A DNA stretch of 64,000 nt from Pontederia crassipes. Its lineage: Eukaryota; Streptophyta; Magnoliopsida; Commelinales; Pontederiaceae. A program made the position numbers and the translations under genes. Each line of letters begins with the position of its first letter. The first letter of the stretch is position 1. The stretch is taken from contig JAUKPH010000017.1 in NCBI GenBank assembly GCA_030549335.1, positions 8,393,501 through 8,457,500 of the forward strand, given 5' to 3'. Below the pieces are notes generated by a model. It had not been told where the DNA came from, made no database searches, and saw only the letters and a list, made by a program, of their open reading frames with translations. This document shows positions 37,521 through 49,182 of this stretch, in pieces.

Positions 37521-40500
37521 ATGGCCAAGGCCGCCGCCTCGGGAGCCTTGGCCTACCGGCGACTCACCGACGAGGACGGGAACGCCGGCGTCGAGCTCTC
37601 GTACGCCGTCGGAGGCGACTCGCGCATCCAGATCAACGGGTCCGTGGTATCGGCGCCGTCCTCTGGTCCCCTCGGCGGCGAAGTCAGTGCGGCTCCGGGC
37701 GCGAGGAAGAGCAGCTTGAAGGTGCTAATCCTCAGCTGCACGGTCGCCGCGGGGGTGCAGTTCGGGTGGGCGCTGCAGCTTTCGCTCCTGACGCCTTACA
37801 TCCAGGTGAAGTTCTTGCTTCTCCTCTCTTGGCTTGAGAAAAAAAAAGGAATTTAGATGGATGTCTGGATAGGGTCTGCTTGCTCCGGTCGGCTGAAAGG
37901 ATGCTATATTTTGGAATTCCTACAATAACCTGTGGAGAATTCTGTGGCATCCAATAATGTTATTTCCGACATAAATTTGGGTTAGAACGTCAGAAACAAT
38001 GACTTAGTTGCTTATATAGAACCCAATTGTGAAGGTAGTGAATTTGACACACTCTATCTATTGTGCTCTGTTTTGTGCTTCAACAAAGTTATAGTGGTCA
38101 TGCGGGTAGAAATTAGATTGATGCACTCTAGACACATGCTATCCATTTTGCATAACAATGAACTAGGACAATGTTAGGAACATACTGATAAATGTGGTAA
38201 GAAATACCAAATTTGGATGGACATATAATATGTGCGGGGCGCCTTTTGATAATTATTATATTCTCACCTTAAGGCGAAAGGGAAAAAAAGTTGTATGTCA
38301 GTCTTAAGTTTGTTAATACATAAATGTTACTTTGCAATCACTGGAAAAGTTTAATGAACTGATTCCTTATTCATTCCAAGATAAGCACCATTAAATTGGC
38401 TTTTGTAGTGTTCAAAGAACCTGCTGCTGATTACAATTTTTTGTTTAATGATTTTGTGCTCCTTGCATCAATGATGAACTATATTGAATGGTAGTGCATC
38501 GATTTAAGTTATTGAGGAACATGACTGTCTTGAATTCTATATGCTATACCTTCTTGGCTAATGGGCCATGATTACAATATTTTCTCATTAATTAATGCTA
38601 ATTGGTCCTTTTAAATGAATATCCAATTCAAATTTCTTTCATCTAGGACCAGTCTAGAAACTGATTCTGACTTATTCTTTTTGCAGACATTGGGAATAGA
38701 ACATGCTTTTTCTTCATTTATTTGGCTTTGTGGGCCGATAACTGGCTTCATAGTAAGTATCCTGTGCTTATTCTCTTTGGAAAGAACAACATGATCTTTG
38801 TTTGAGTACTCTATCTTGATGGTTAAGATTTGTAAAATACTGATGTAGAAGAGAATATGATTATAGGTCTTTGCCCTTAGATTATTAGTCTTTAACTATG
38901 AGCCTTCTGCCTTTGTATCTTCTGTCTTTTGTTTCATTTCGTTTTATTTTTATTTCTTCTGTCTTTTGTTTCATTTTTTCTCATTAAAGTTCTAGTTAAG
39001 AGTAAGATTAGCTAGGTTATGCGGATTTATCTCAGATATTCTCATAATTGGTTTTGTTGATTTAATTTCATAAGTATTTTTCAATATTGGCCTCAGATCA
39101 TACTTTCTTTCACATATATTTCAAACATATAATATGTCATATTGTTGTGCATTAACTTCATCATTTACATAGTCAAATTGTCACCTGTAAACCTAAATGC
39201 TATTCTTTTTATTAATTAGTTGCTATCCACCTTCATTTTGAAAGCCACCCAAAGAGTCAATTTTTTCCTTGGCAATTGGTAACTTTTTTTGACGAAGACA
39301 GTTGATAAAAATGATTATTTAGAATGATAATCAATGAAAATTTCCTTTGTCATATACCAACTTTTCTGTGGCATTTATAAGGTGTCCTGCTTCCCACCAA
39401 AGTTACATAGACCCGAGGCTGTTAAGATGGCGATCTTACCTAAGATCATAGGAGGGTTTAAGGATTGAGAATCATGGGATTTCTTTTGAAAGATCTTACA
39501 ATTTCGCCATTGATGCTCTTTCTCTATCAATCTTTTGCCACTCTGAATCTCTCCCTTGCTGTTGACATCATGATGCATGCATGTTATAAGCAAGATATAC
39601 AGTAGCCTGCTGCACTTACATTATTCCCTTTGTAGATAAATTGAACCTGGAAAAAGTAAAACTAACAAAACCCTTCATACCAGGTTCAACCATGTGTTGG
39701 CATTTGGAGTGACAAATGCTACTCAAAATACGGGAAAAGGCGGCCTTTCATTTTTTCTGGCTGTCTCATGATATCTGCTGCTGTGAGTGCATTGGAAATT
39801 TCATGCAACAAGTTTCTGTTGTTTCTTCTTGTACTTCCAATTATTGATCAGTTTGAACTATTTTTTGTGATAGGTAATTTTAATTGGTTTCTCTGCTGAT
39901 GTTGGTTACTTTCTAGGGGACACAAAAGAAAATTGCAGGTTTAAATAAATTTTTGCTTTTATAAATGAATCAAACGGATGATTGACCATATTTAAAAAAA
40001 AAGGTTGAGTAGGGTGCACACCAAATTTGTGGACCGTACTGCGCAGCCTTAACAAGCCTTGTGAGGATCACATCACATGGGAATCATATGCCATGTGATG
40101 TGGAACCCATTTGGGTGGTTGAGTCGTTTCTCTATAAAAGAAATAAGTTAAAATTTCAACTTGGAAATTGGATGATCTGTATTTTAATTTTCTTTAATAC
40201 TGTATCAGCACTTACAAAGGTCCACGCTGGCGAGCAGCTACTGTCTTTGTACTAGGATTTTGGCTGCTGGATCTTGCAAACAACACGGTGCAAGTAAGTC
40301 TGTCCAATACTTCCTCCATTGTGTCATGACATTCTCATCACCCTAGGAACTTTCTTAACACTTTTAGGAATCATCATCATCACTCTGATAACGAATTCAA
40401 TGTTAATGAACCTTCATATTTCGTCTGACTTCAATATCTTTTGTGTTGTGTTTTTCTGAGCCCCAATTTCAGGGCCCAGCGCGAGCTCTGTTGGCTGATC

Positions 40501-40963
40501 TTTCAGGTATTACTCTTTTTGCTAAATGTCATCGAAAAGCTGCTTCAGGGTCTTTAATCTTCAACTAAATCCATGAATGTTGTAGGTCCAGATCAGCGTC
40601 ATTCTGCAAATGCAATATTTTGCTCATGGATGGCGGTTGGAAATGTTCTAGGATTTTTAGCTGGTGCGAGTGGTTATTGACACAAGTAAGACAGCATATC
40701 TATCTTACCACTAGATAATTCTGCTACTTCATTTCTCTCTCAAAAAAAGTTCTGCTGCTTTTTTTGGAACCAATTTTTTATTTTTCAACACGATTTAAGG
40801 TTTACGAGTTTCTGCGATGATAATTAAGTCGATGTGTTTGAGGCATTCTAAACACTGGTTCCTGCATATGCAGGTATTCCTTTTGCTATGCATGCTTGTT
40901 ACTCTATATTTTGCCAATGAAACCCCTTTGGAAGCAAACTCTCCTGCACAAGTCTCGGACTCT

Positions 40964-40968
40964 TCACC
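40964..40968. repeat. Target-site duplication, left copy (TCACC)
   Basis: TCACC directly precedes the 5' LTR and recurs directly after the 3' LTR at 49178-49182. Removing one copy and the element restores the codons for DSSPLLKD. Confidence 0.93.
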
Positions 40969-43253
40969 TGTAACAACCAACAAAAAGATAAAAAAAAGAG
41001 AAAAGAAAACAAATCATGATGGGTGGCCGAGCAAAGCACATGGGAAATTAAAAATCAAATCCCACTCAAAGTTTGAAAGGAAAGAAAAATTAAATCTAAT
41101 CTCTTCAAATTTAATTTTGAGAAGAAGATTAGATTAAAATAAAAACCTTATCTATATATATATATGTATATGAGAGGTATTCACGAGAGAATTGAGGGAG
41201 ATAAAAATCAATTGGCCATTAAATTTCTGGTTCCAGCAATCTCACGAATCCTTCCCGGTTTTCCTTCGTTCCCCTCCTACGCGATCCGAAGTAGGGAGAT
41301 TTCTGCGCAAGGACAGAATTCGAGAGGAGGAACAACAAGAGAACCGAGAGGGAACAAGGGCGGATTCGAACGGATTTTTAACGAATCAAGGGTAGGATCC
41401 ATCGCGTCCAGGTGGGTGAATCGAAATCACCTTGCATGCCCTCTGAATTAACTCAATTCATGCCCGAATCGTTATGAAAAGAATATGAATATGATTCAAG
41501 TTATTATTTTTAATTGTTTGATTTCTTGAATTCTTTGATTGGTTGATTGTTGCATGCATAGTTATTTCTGTTTGTTATATCTCTGTATTATTGATTGCTA
41601 AGATGTAAGATTTAGAGGGGATTTCATTTTCGGTTTTATAACACGACCCAATTTTAAAATGGAAGTATTACGGCCGTAAATTTGTTGGCTGTAATTGTCT
41701 TACGGTCGAGAAAAAGATGGAGAGAGAAAGAAGTGATGGATTGGCCGTAAAGGAGAAAAAAAATTGGAGACGAGTTTTACGGCCGAGAAGTTGGGAGAGA
41801 GAAAAGAAGAGAGAGAAAGGGGAAATAGATTGTTACGGCCGAAGAGTTAGGTTTTCGGCCGTAATAAAATAGAAAAGATAGAGAGAGGGAAGATGTCGGC
41901 CGTAAAAGATGTCGGCCGTAAAAGATGTCGACCGTAATAGATGTCGACCGTAACAGATGAGTTTTACGGTCGTAAAAATCCGAGAAGTTGGGAGAGAGAG
42001 AAACGAAGAGAGAGAAAAGGGAAGATGGATTGTTACGGCCGAAGAGTATAGTTTTACGGCCGTAACGGGATAGGCCGTAACGGATGGACGTAACAGATGA
42101 TGGCCGTAACGAAATAAGAGTTGAATTATTACGGCCGAAGTAGAATGGAAAATAGGGTTTTTACGGCCGTAACGTAATAAAGGTTAATTTTTTTTTGCCG
42201 TAAAGTGAAAGAAATTCTTGGGTGTAAAATCCAAAGGATTAGGGTTTTACGGCCGTAAAGTGGAGGAGATTCTTTGGGCGTAAAATCCAGCAAAATTCAC
42301 CTATTAATCTCTCTTTATTTTGATATGAACATTACTGATTTCCTTATAATTCCAACATGAACTCTTTGTCTTGATTTACCTCATACCGATCATATCTCCT
42401 TCATCACATGATACAAAGAATGAAAAGATAATAAAAGTGATTAATAAGTTCAGATGAAAGATTAATGATGGGTTGCCAGTCCAAGCCAAGTGCATCAAGA
42501 TAAGGGTCGCTCCCTTGGTCATGGTTTGATCACCCATTGACCCGCACAAGGCCGTATCGTTTGCTGGGCATACCCCAAGAATTAAAGGCACCTCAAAGTC
42601 ACCCTGATTGTTAATTAATAACCACGATCGACAAGCATGTTCAAGTTCAAGTTCAAGTTCAAGTTCAAGTTCAAGTCAAGTCAAGTATGTCATGATTCCA
42701 AGTTTACTATGTACTATTGATCCTCATGATTCATGTATCGCTGATCTTATCCTTATTATGATCCATGATACTTATATGTTATCTTTTATGTTCAAGTTAA
42801 GCCTGATTAATTATCGCTGATTATTATATTCATGTTATGCATTGTATATCATGTGGTTCCCCACTAGGCTGTAAAGCTTACGGGAGGACCTCCTCCCCTG
42901 TGTCTGATTTCCACAGGACCAGGTCAGTAACGTGGTGGAGTAGGCGTGTGGTGATGAAGCTCTGGCGATAGGACAGCACATGAACCATAGGGCTTTTAGA
43001 GTGTTATTTAGTTTTCATTTACCTTCCGTAATTTAAATTCATGATGTAGAACTCAGTTTATTTCTTAGTAATGACATAGTCACTTTTAGACTTCCGCAAT
43101 TAAAGTTATAATTTATCTTTATTTCTTTTCTTCCGCTGACGTGTCTCAGTTCTTGACTGAGATATAGTCAATATTATGGTCAAGTTATAGCATGACGTAG
43201 CGTCTCCAGATTTGTCTTCGCCACGTGGTGGGGGTCGATTTGGGGGCGTTACA
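40969..43253 (+). repeat. 5' LTR
   Basis: 2285 bp from TGTAACAACC to GGGGCGTTACA. It contains a dense array of TTACGGCCGTAA palindromes and half-sites (about 41668-42258) and a CAAGTT hexamer array (about 42636-42676). Insertion places it inside the transporter's central-loop coding sequence. Confidence 0.95.
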
Positions 43254-43257
43254 TTTA

Positions 43258-43269
43258 TGGTATCAGAGC
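43258..43269 (+). other. Primer-binding site (initiator tRNA-Met)
   Basis: TGGTATCAGAGC begins four bases after the 5' LTR end and is the standard plant complement to the 3' end of initiator tRNA-Met. Confidence 0.9.
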
Positions 43270-46200
43270 CTAAAGTCAGGACTCTCTTGACGTCCTAATG
43301 TATAGAATATGTATGGTATTGGTTCATGTGCTATCGCCGAGCAGTCGCCACACCCTCCACCGTAAAGTACAAGTAAGATTTTCTTGCATTAAGTTATTAT
43401 TTATTGATGTATTGATATGTATTTCACATGAGTAGTTGATTCCTAGGAAGGTCACTCTGTATGGTAGGAATCAACTTAAATGTTATTAGTGATTAAACAA
43501 AAAAGATCATAAAGGTTACGAACAAATTGGAAAAGAATAAACAACATGCATGTGGATAAATATACCTATGTGAAAAAAAAGGTCTTACAGATATTTAAAG
43601 AATAAAATATAAGAAACGATTATGTTTCTTATAATCCTTGTTTTTCATCTCTTTCATGATTGCTCTATTCACGGACTTCTTCTGCTGACTGCAGCAGTAT
43701 GAAGAGGAAAATGAATAAGTATATCAGTTGCAAAGAGATGTAGATTTAAGAAAGAAACGAAGGAATTATAAGAGTAATTAAAGGATTCGACTCACACAAC
43801 ACGTAGGTGTGAGATGATTTCAAATAGTAGAGGTGAAACCAAGCATGCATAAGTTATGATTTATGGTGATGACTTAGGTGGTTCCATTGGTCTACCAATA
43901 TAAGGGTTCAATAAATTATCTTATATGTTTATGTTGATAAGTATGGACCCATAATGCTTCTTGCGCCTTAGACTTCATATGATCCCTTTATTATGTGGAT
44001 AATGGCCCTAAGCAAATCTAAACTAGTTATACGAAATTCTTAGTTGGACTACTTTATGTGCAAAAATAATAATCAAATTATTAATTATGTTCAAGTTATG
44101 TAATATCCGTACACAAGAGTTTAAAGAATTAGTAAGCTATCCAAGAATCATGTATAAGGTATGGATGGACGAATATAGAAGCTTAAAGGGTTTAGAAGTC
44201 GCATTAGCTTGAATGAATATTAGGAGAAATTTTCAATAAGTAAATGATTATTTAAGTTAACCGAACTTTTAGACCTAGCATACTCACACACATATGTACA
44301 TATAACATAATATACTTATAAATATATAAGGATAAATAAATAAGTAAACAGATTTAATTAACTTAGTTTAGTATATAGTATATTTGAAATTTTATTAATA
44401 TGAAGTATATTTTTAAATAGCCATTATTAAAGAATGAATTCTCTATCATCGCAATGTATATATATTTTCAAAATAGACTAATATGATTAATACAAGAATT
44501 ATATAAGAACAAGTAAGACATGAAAGGGTTACAAATGAATGTGAGAAATTTTAAAAAGATTTAAGGTCTCTTAATTGAGATATGCTTGAGGAGGATATGA
44601 GCCTCCAGCCATTAAGTATTAAAAGATCAAAACATCAAGTGAGGAAAACTTTAGAAAGTATGGGGGGTTAAGGTAAAGTATGAGGAATTTTATAAGTCCC
44701 CTACAAGATTTCTGGAAAAGCAAGTTATGCACCCGAGAGGGATGATTATGCAAGTTTTAATTGATTTATCTTGATTATTGATATAATTATAGTTTTCATA
44801 ATAATGTCAAAACGTATAGAGTATTTAATTATATAATCATAGTTGATGGTTCAAGAGGAAAAATAAATCATATATATGTTTAGATAATGGGTTAAGTCAT
44901 TGGATGATACATAGAATGTCCTCTAAGATGCAAGATATAAGATATATAGAATGTTCTCTAAGATGCCTCTAGGTCAGTATGATGAAAAATGTTTAAGATT
45001 TTGTCTTGATCAAGTGGACCACTTATGATTTGATCATAAGTCTTATAAAGGAATTAGTTCTCCTTTTCAACTTTAAAGTTATCCCGACCCTCTCCCATGT
45101 GCTACAAGATATCGTTAATGCAAAAGGATCATGAAATGATACGCAAAGAAGAAAAATGCTTGCTTGTATTTTGTTTGATTGATTGTTTTGTTTTCTTATC
45201 TTATTGTTTGAATTCATTTCATGTGTTCACTTGCATTCATGATGTTTTACTAAGGACTTATGTTAGAGAATGTACATAAATGGTTTTGTTCATTAAAAAC
45301 TAGATTGTACTATATGATCAACCCCTCATCGTAAATATCGTTCGACCTTAACATTAATTCAAGTGCTTCAAGATACTCAAGGAAAGAACTTATTGTGATA
45401 ATATATAATCACTAGCCTCCTATGGAATTATATGAAATGACATTGCAAGAACCAAATCAATGTAGTCAAATAAGTTATTCCTTCCACTCAAAAAGTTAAA
45501 TGATTATGATGATGTTTAGAGTAGGGTCACATTAAACATAGGTCATCGTGAAAGTTATTGATCTAAATTGACCTTATAAGATGATTATTGGCATGATTCC
45601 ATCACCAATTTTATCGAATCATATGATGATGCCATTATCTACGATAATGGACAATGTTCTTAGTGATCCTATTGATTCTTACATGGCATAGGTCACTTGA
45701 TAAGGACGATGACCCTATGGAAATTACTTTAAGACAAGAGATTCATAAGACCCAGAGCTCATTTCTACATGTTCCATTTCTTTTGTAACGAAGAATGATG
45801 ACTCTATGAATCTAGAGCTATATTAACAAGTTGTTAAATAAAACAACTATCAAGACATAAGTGTCTATTACCATGCAAAGATGACATATTTAAGACTAAG
45901 TGTTCTCAAGATCGACCTATGGAGTGAGTACCAGGAGTTTCGAGTTGCCGAAGAAGATGTAATGAAGGTAATTTTCCTAGCAATGAATGATCACTATAAA
46001 TTGAGCGATGCCATTGGACTAAGAACATCCCTCAAACCTTTAAGTTCTCAAGAACATTGTGTTCAAACTATGCCCACATTTACGTAGAAAAAAATTGAAG
46101 TGTTCATCGTTTAAAAAAAAAAAAAGTCCTAGGTATATTTTCTTTTAGTAGTATGCTAATATGTGATAATGAAGATAACATGAAGTTTGAAAGATTATGA

Positions 46201-46373
46201 GTTCTCCATGAAGTACCATTTTGGTAAAAAAAAAAATGAACTCAGTTACACATACACTCAGACACAAGTGATGCTCGCTAGGCTTCATGAGGCTGCGTAT
46301 GTAATGATGAAGGAACCAAGCATGTGAAACTCAAATGATGAAGTCCTAAAGAGAGAAGTACTAGATAAATAAC

Positions 46374-46530
46374 ATAAGCCTCGGTTGCGGTCCATTTAGG
46401 AATAAGTCTTATAGGAAGTATGAGATGAATATTATAAGCCTGGGTTACGATCCATTTGAAAAGTACAAAGAAGTATAAGGATGTAACCATAAGCCTGTGT
46501 TGCGATCCATTCGGGAAGGACACGGATGTA
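46374..46530. repeat. Three tandem units of about 54-60 bp in the retrotransposon interior
   Basis: ATAAGCCT starts at 46374, 46434 and 46488, each time followed by a GGTTGCG-like word and TCCATT. The units are diverged and non-coding. Confidence 0.75.
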
Positions 46531-46870
46531 TATGGATGAACAAATAGTAATGACATGAAACATGGAGATACGAAAATAAGTCCCAAGTACCCAGCATGTT
46601 AATGTGGAAAAAAAAAAAGTAGAGCATAAAAAATTCTATGAGATGATGATGCATGACGTTAAGAATTCGTAGACTTATCTTCACTGAGTATCTAACGCAC
46701 ATAGTGAAGCACAAGGTGCAACGTCTGAGGAACAAGGACGTAACCATGGTCAGAGTAGCTTGGCGTTACCCTCATGGCGATGATGCGACATGGGATCTCG
46801 AGTCGGAAATGCGCCAAGTTCTCTCATCTTTTCAGTAAGCCCTCTACTTAGTGCAAAATTCGAGGACGAA

Positions 46871-46892
46871 TTTTCTTTTAAGGGGGTAAGAA
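46871..46892 (+). other. Polypurine tract
   Basis: AAGGGGGTAAGAA lies directly before the 3' LTR, after the CGAGGACGAATTTTCTTTT phrase commonly seen at this position in plant chromoviruses. It primes plus-strand synthesis. Confidence 0.88.
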
Positions 46893-49177
46893 TGTAACAA
46901 CCAACAAAAAGATAAAAAAAAGAGAAAAGAAAACAAATCATGATGGGTGGCCGAGCAAAGCACATGGGAAATTAAAAATCAAATCCCACTCAAAGTTTGA
47001 AAGGAAAGAAAAATTAAATCTAATCTCTTCAAATTTAATTTTGAGAAGAAGATTAGATTAAAATAAAAACCTTATCTATATATATATATGTATATGAGAG
47101 GTATTCACGAGAGAATTGAGGGAGATAAAAATCAATTGGCCATTAAATTTCTGGTTCCAGCAATCTCACGAATCCTTCCCGGTTTTCCTTCGTTCCCCTC
47201 CTACGCGATCCGAAGTAGGGAGATTTCTGCGCAAGGACAGAATTCGAGAGGAGGAACAACAAGAGAACCGAGAGGGAACAAGGGCGGATTCGAACGGATT
47301 TTTAACGAATCAAGGGTAGGATCCATCGCGTCCAGGTGGGTGAATCGAAATCACCTTGCATGCCCTCTGAATTAACTCAATTCATGCCCGAATCGTTATG
47401 AAAAGAATATGAATATGATTCAAGTTATTATTTTTAATTGTTTGATTTCTTGAATTCTTTGATTGGTTGATTGTTGCATGCATAGTTATTTCTGTTTGTT
47501 ATATCTCTGTATTATTGATTGCTAAGATGTAAGATTTAGAGGGGATTTCATTTTCGGTTTTATAACACGACCCAATTTTAAAATGGAAGTATTACGGCCG
47601 TAAATTTGTTGGCTGTAATTGTCTTATGGTCGAGAAAAAGATGGAGAGAGAAAGAAGTGATGGATTGGCCGTAAAGGAGAAAAAAAATTGGAGACGAGTT
47701 TTACGGCCGAGAAGTTGGGAGAGAGAAAAGAAGAGAGAGAAAGGGGAAATAGATTGTTACGGCCGAAGAGTTAGGTTTTCGGCCGTAATAAAATAGAAAA
47801 GATAGAGAGAGGGAAGATGTCGGCCGTAAAAGATGTCGGCCGTAAAAGATGTCGACCGTAATAGATGTCGACCGTAACAGATGAGTTTTACGGTCGTAAA
47901 AATCCGAGAAGTTGGGAGAGAGAGAAACGAAGAGAGAGAAAAGGGAAGATGGATTGTTACGGCCGAAGAGTATAGTTTTACGGCCGTAACGGGATAGGCC
48001 GTAACGGATGGACGTAACAGATGATGGCCGTAACGAAATAAGAGTTGAATTATTACGGCCGAAGTAGAATGGAAAATAGGGTTTTTACGGCCGTAACGTA
48101 ATAAAGGTTAATTTTTTTTTGCCGTAAAGTGAAAGAAATTCTTGGGTGTAAAATCCAAAGGATTAGGGTTTTACGGCCGTAAAGTGGAGGAGATTCTTTG
48201 GGCGTAAAATCCAGCAAAATTCACCTATTAATCTCTCTTTATTTTGATATGAACATTACTGATTTCCTTATAATTCCAACATGAACTCTTTGTCTTGATT
48301 TACCTCATACCGATCATATCTCCTTCATCACATGATACAAAGAATGAAAAGATAATAAAAGTGATTAATAAGTTCAGATGAAAGATTAATGATGGGTTGC
48401 CAGTCCAAGCCAAGTGCATCAAGATAAGGGTCGCTCCCTTGGTCATGGTTTGATCACCCATTGACCCGCACAAGGCCGTATCGTTTGCTGGGCATACCCC
48501 AAGAATTAAAGGCACCTCAAAGTCACCCTGATTGTTAATTAATAACCACGATCGACAAGCATGTTCAAGTTCAAGTTCAAGTTCAAGTTCAAGTTCAAGT
48601 CAAGTCAAGTATGTCATGATTCCAAGTTTACTATGTACTATTGATCCTCATGATTCATGTATCGCTGATCTTATCCTTATTATGATCCATGATACTTATA
48701 TGTTATCTTTTATGTTCAAGTTAAGCCTGATTAATTATCGCTGATTATTATATTCATGTTATGCATTGTATATCATGTGGTTCCCCACTAGGCTGTAAAG
48801 CTTACGGGAGGACCTCCTCCCCTGTGTCTGATTTCCACAGGACCAGGTCAGTAACGTGGTGGAGTAGGCGTGTGGTGATGAAGCTCTGGCGATAGGACAG
48901 CACATGAACCATAGGGCTTTTAGAGTGTTATTTAGTTTTCATTTACCTTCCGTAATTTAAATTCATGATGTAGAACTCAGTTTATTTCTTAGTAATGACA
49001 TAGTCACTTTTAGACTTCCGCAATTAAAGTTATAATTTATCTTTATTTCTTTTCTTCCGCTGACGTGTCTCAGTTCTTGACTGAGATATAGTCAATATTA
49101 TGGTCAAGTTATAGCATGACGTAGCGTCTCCAGATTTGTCTTCGCCACGTGGTGGGGGTCGATTTGGGGGCGTTACA
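46893..49177 (+). repeat. 3' LTR
   Basis: 2285 bp, the same length as the 5' LTR and virtually identical (one substitution seen by eye), at a constant offset of 5924. It carries the same palindrome array (47592-48182) and CAAGTT hexamer array. Confidence 0.95.
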
Positions 49178-49182
49178 TCACC
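49178..49182. repeat. Target-site duplication, right copy (TCACC)
   Basis: Second TCACC, followed at once by CCTACTGAAAGATCC, which continues the interrupted transporter exon. Confidence 0.93.

Larger units (their letters stand above)
43270..46892 (+). pseudogene. Decayed retrotransposon interior (RT and chromodomain relics)
   Basis: About 3.6 kb with no open frame beyond about 100 codons. A plus-strand frame at 45881-46087 reads KIDLWSEYQEFRVAEEDV, recognisably the conserved start of a Gypsy reverse transcriptase (KIDL...GY.Q.R). The frame at 46653-46838 reads RLRNKDVTMVRVAWRY and then ATWDLESEMRQ, matching the end of an integrase chromodomain of Tekay/Del-type chromoviruses. Gag, protease, RNase H and the integrase core were not recognised and may be deleted or diverged. 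Confidence 0.75.
40969..49177 (+). mobile_element. Full-length non-autonomous chromovirus-type Gypsy LTR retrotransposon
   Basis: An 8209-bp element with two 2285-bp LTRs, an initiator-Met tRNA primer site, a polypurine tract and a perfect 5-bp target duplication. It lies in the same orientation as the host gene, within a coding exon of the sucrose transporter. Reading the LTRs side by side I found one substitution, a C at about 41702 versus a T at 47626, and no length difference. The insertion is therefore very young. The 3.6-kb interior has only decayed reverse-transcriptase-like and chromodomain-like relics and no long open frame. The element must have moved using proteins from an intact relative. 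Confidence 0.93.

Noticed and set aside
37112-37837. 241-codon open frame overlapping transporter exon 1
   Set aside because: Different frame from the conserved transporter sequence; the upstream part is AT-rich leader and the overlapping part is a shadow.
41164-41451. 95-codon open frame repeated in both LTRs (also 47088-47375)
   Set aside because: Present in both LTRs because they are identical copies; no domain recognised and LTRs are normally non-coding.
42608-42820. Poly-Ser open frame in the LTR
   Set aside because: The Ser run is the translation of the CAAGTT hexamer array, not a protein signature.
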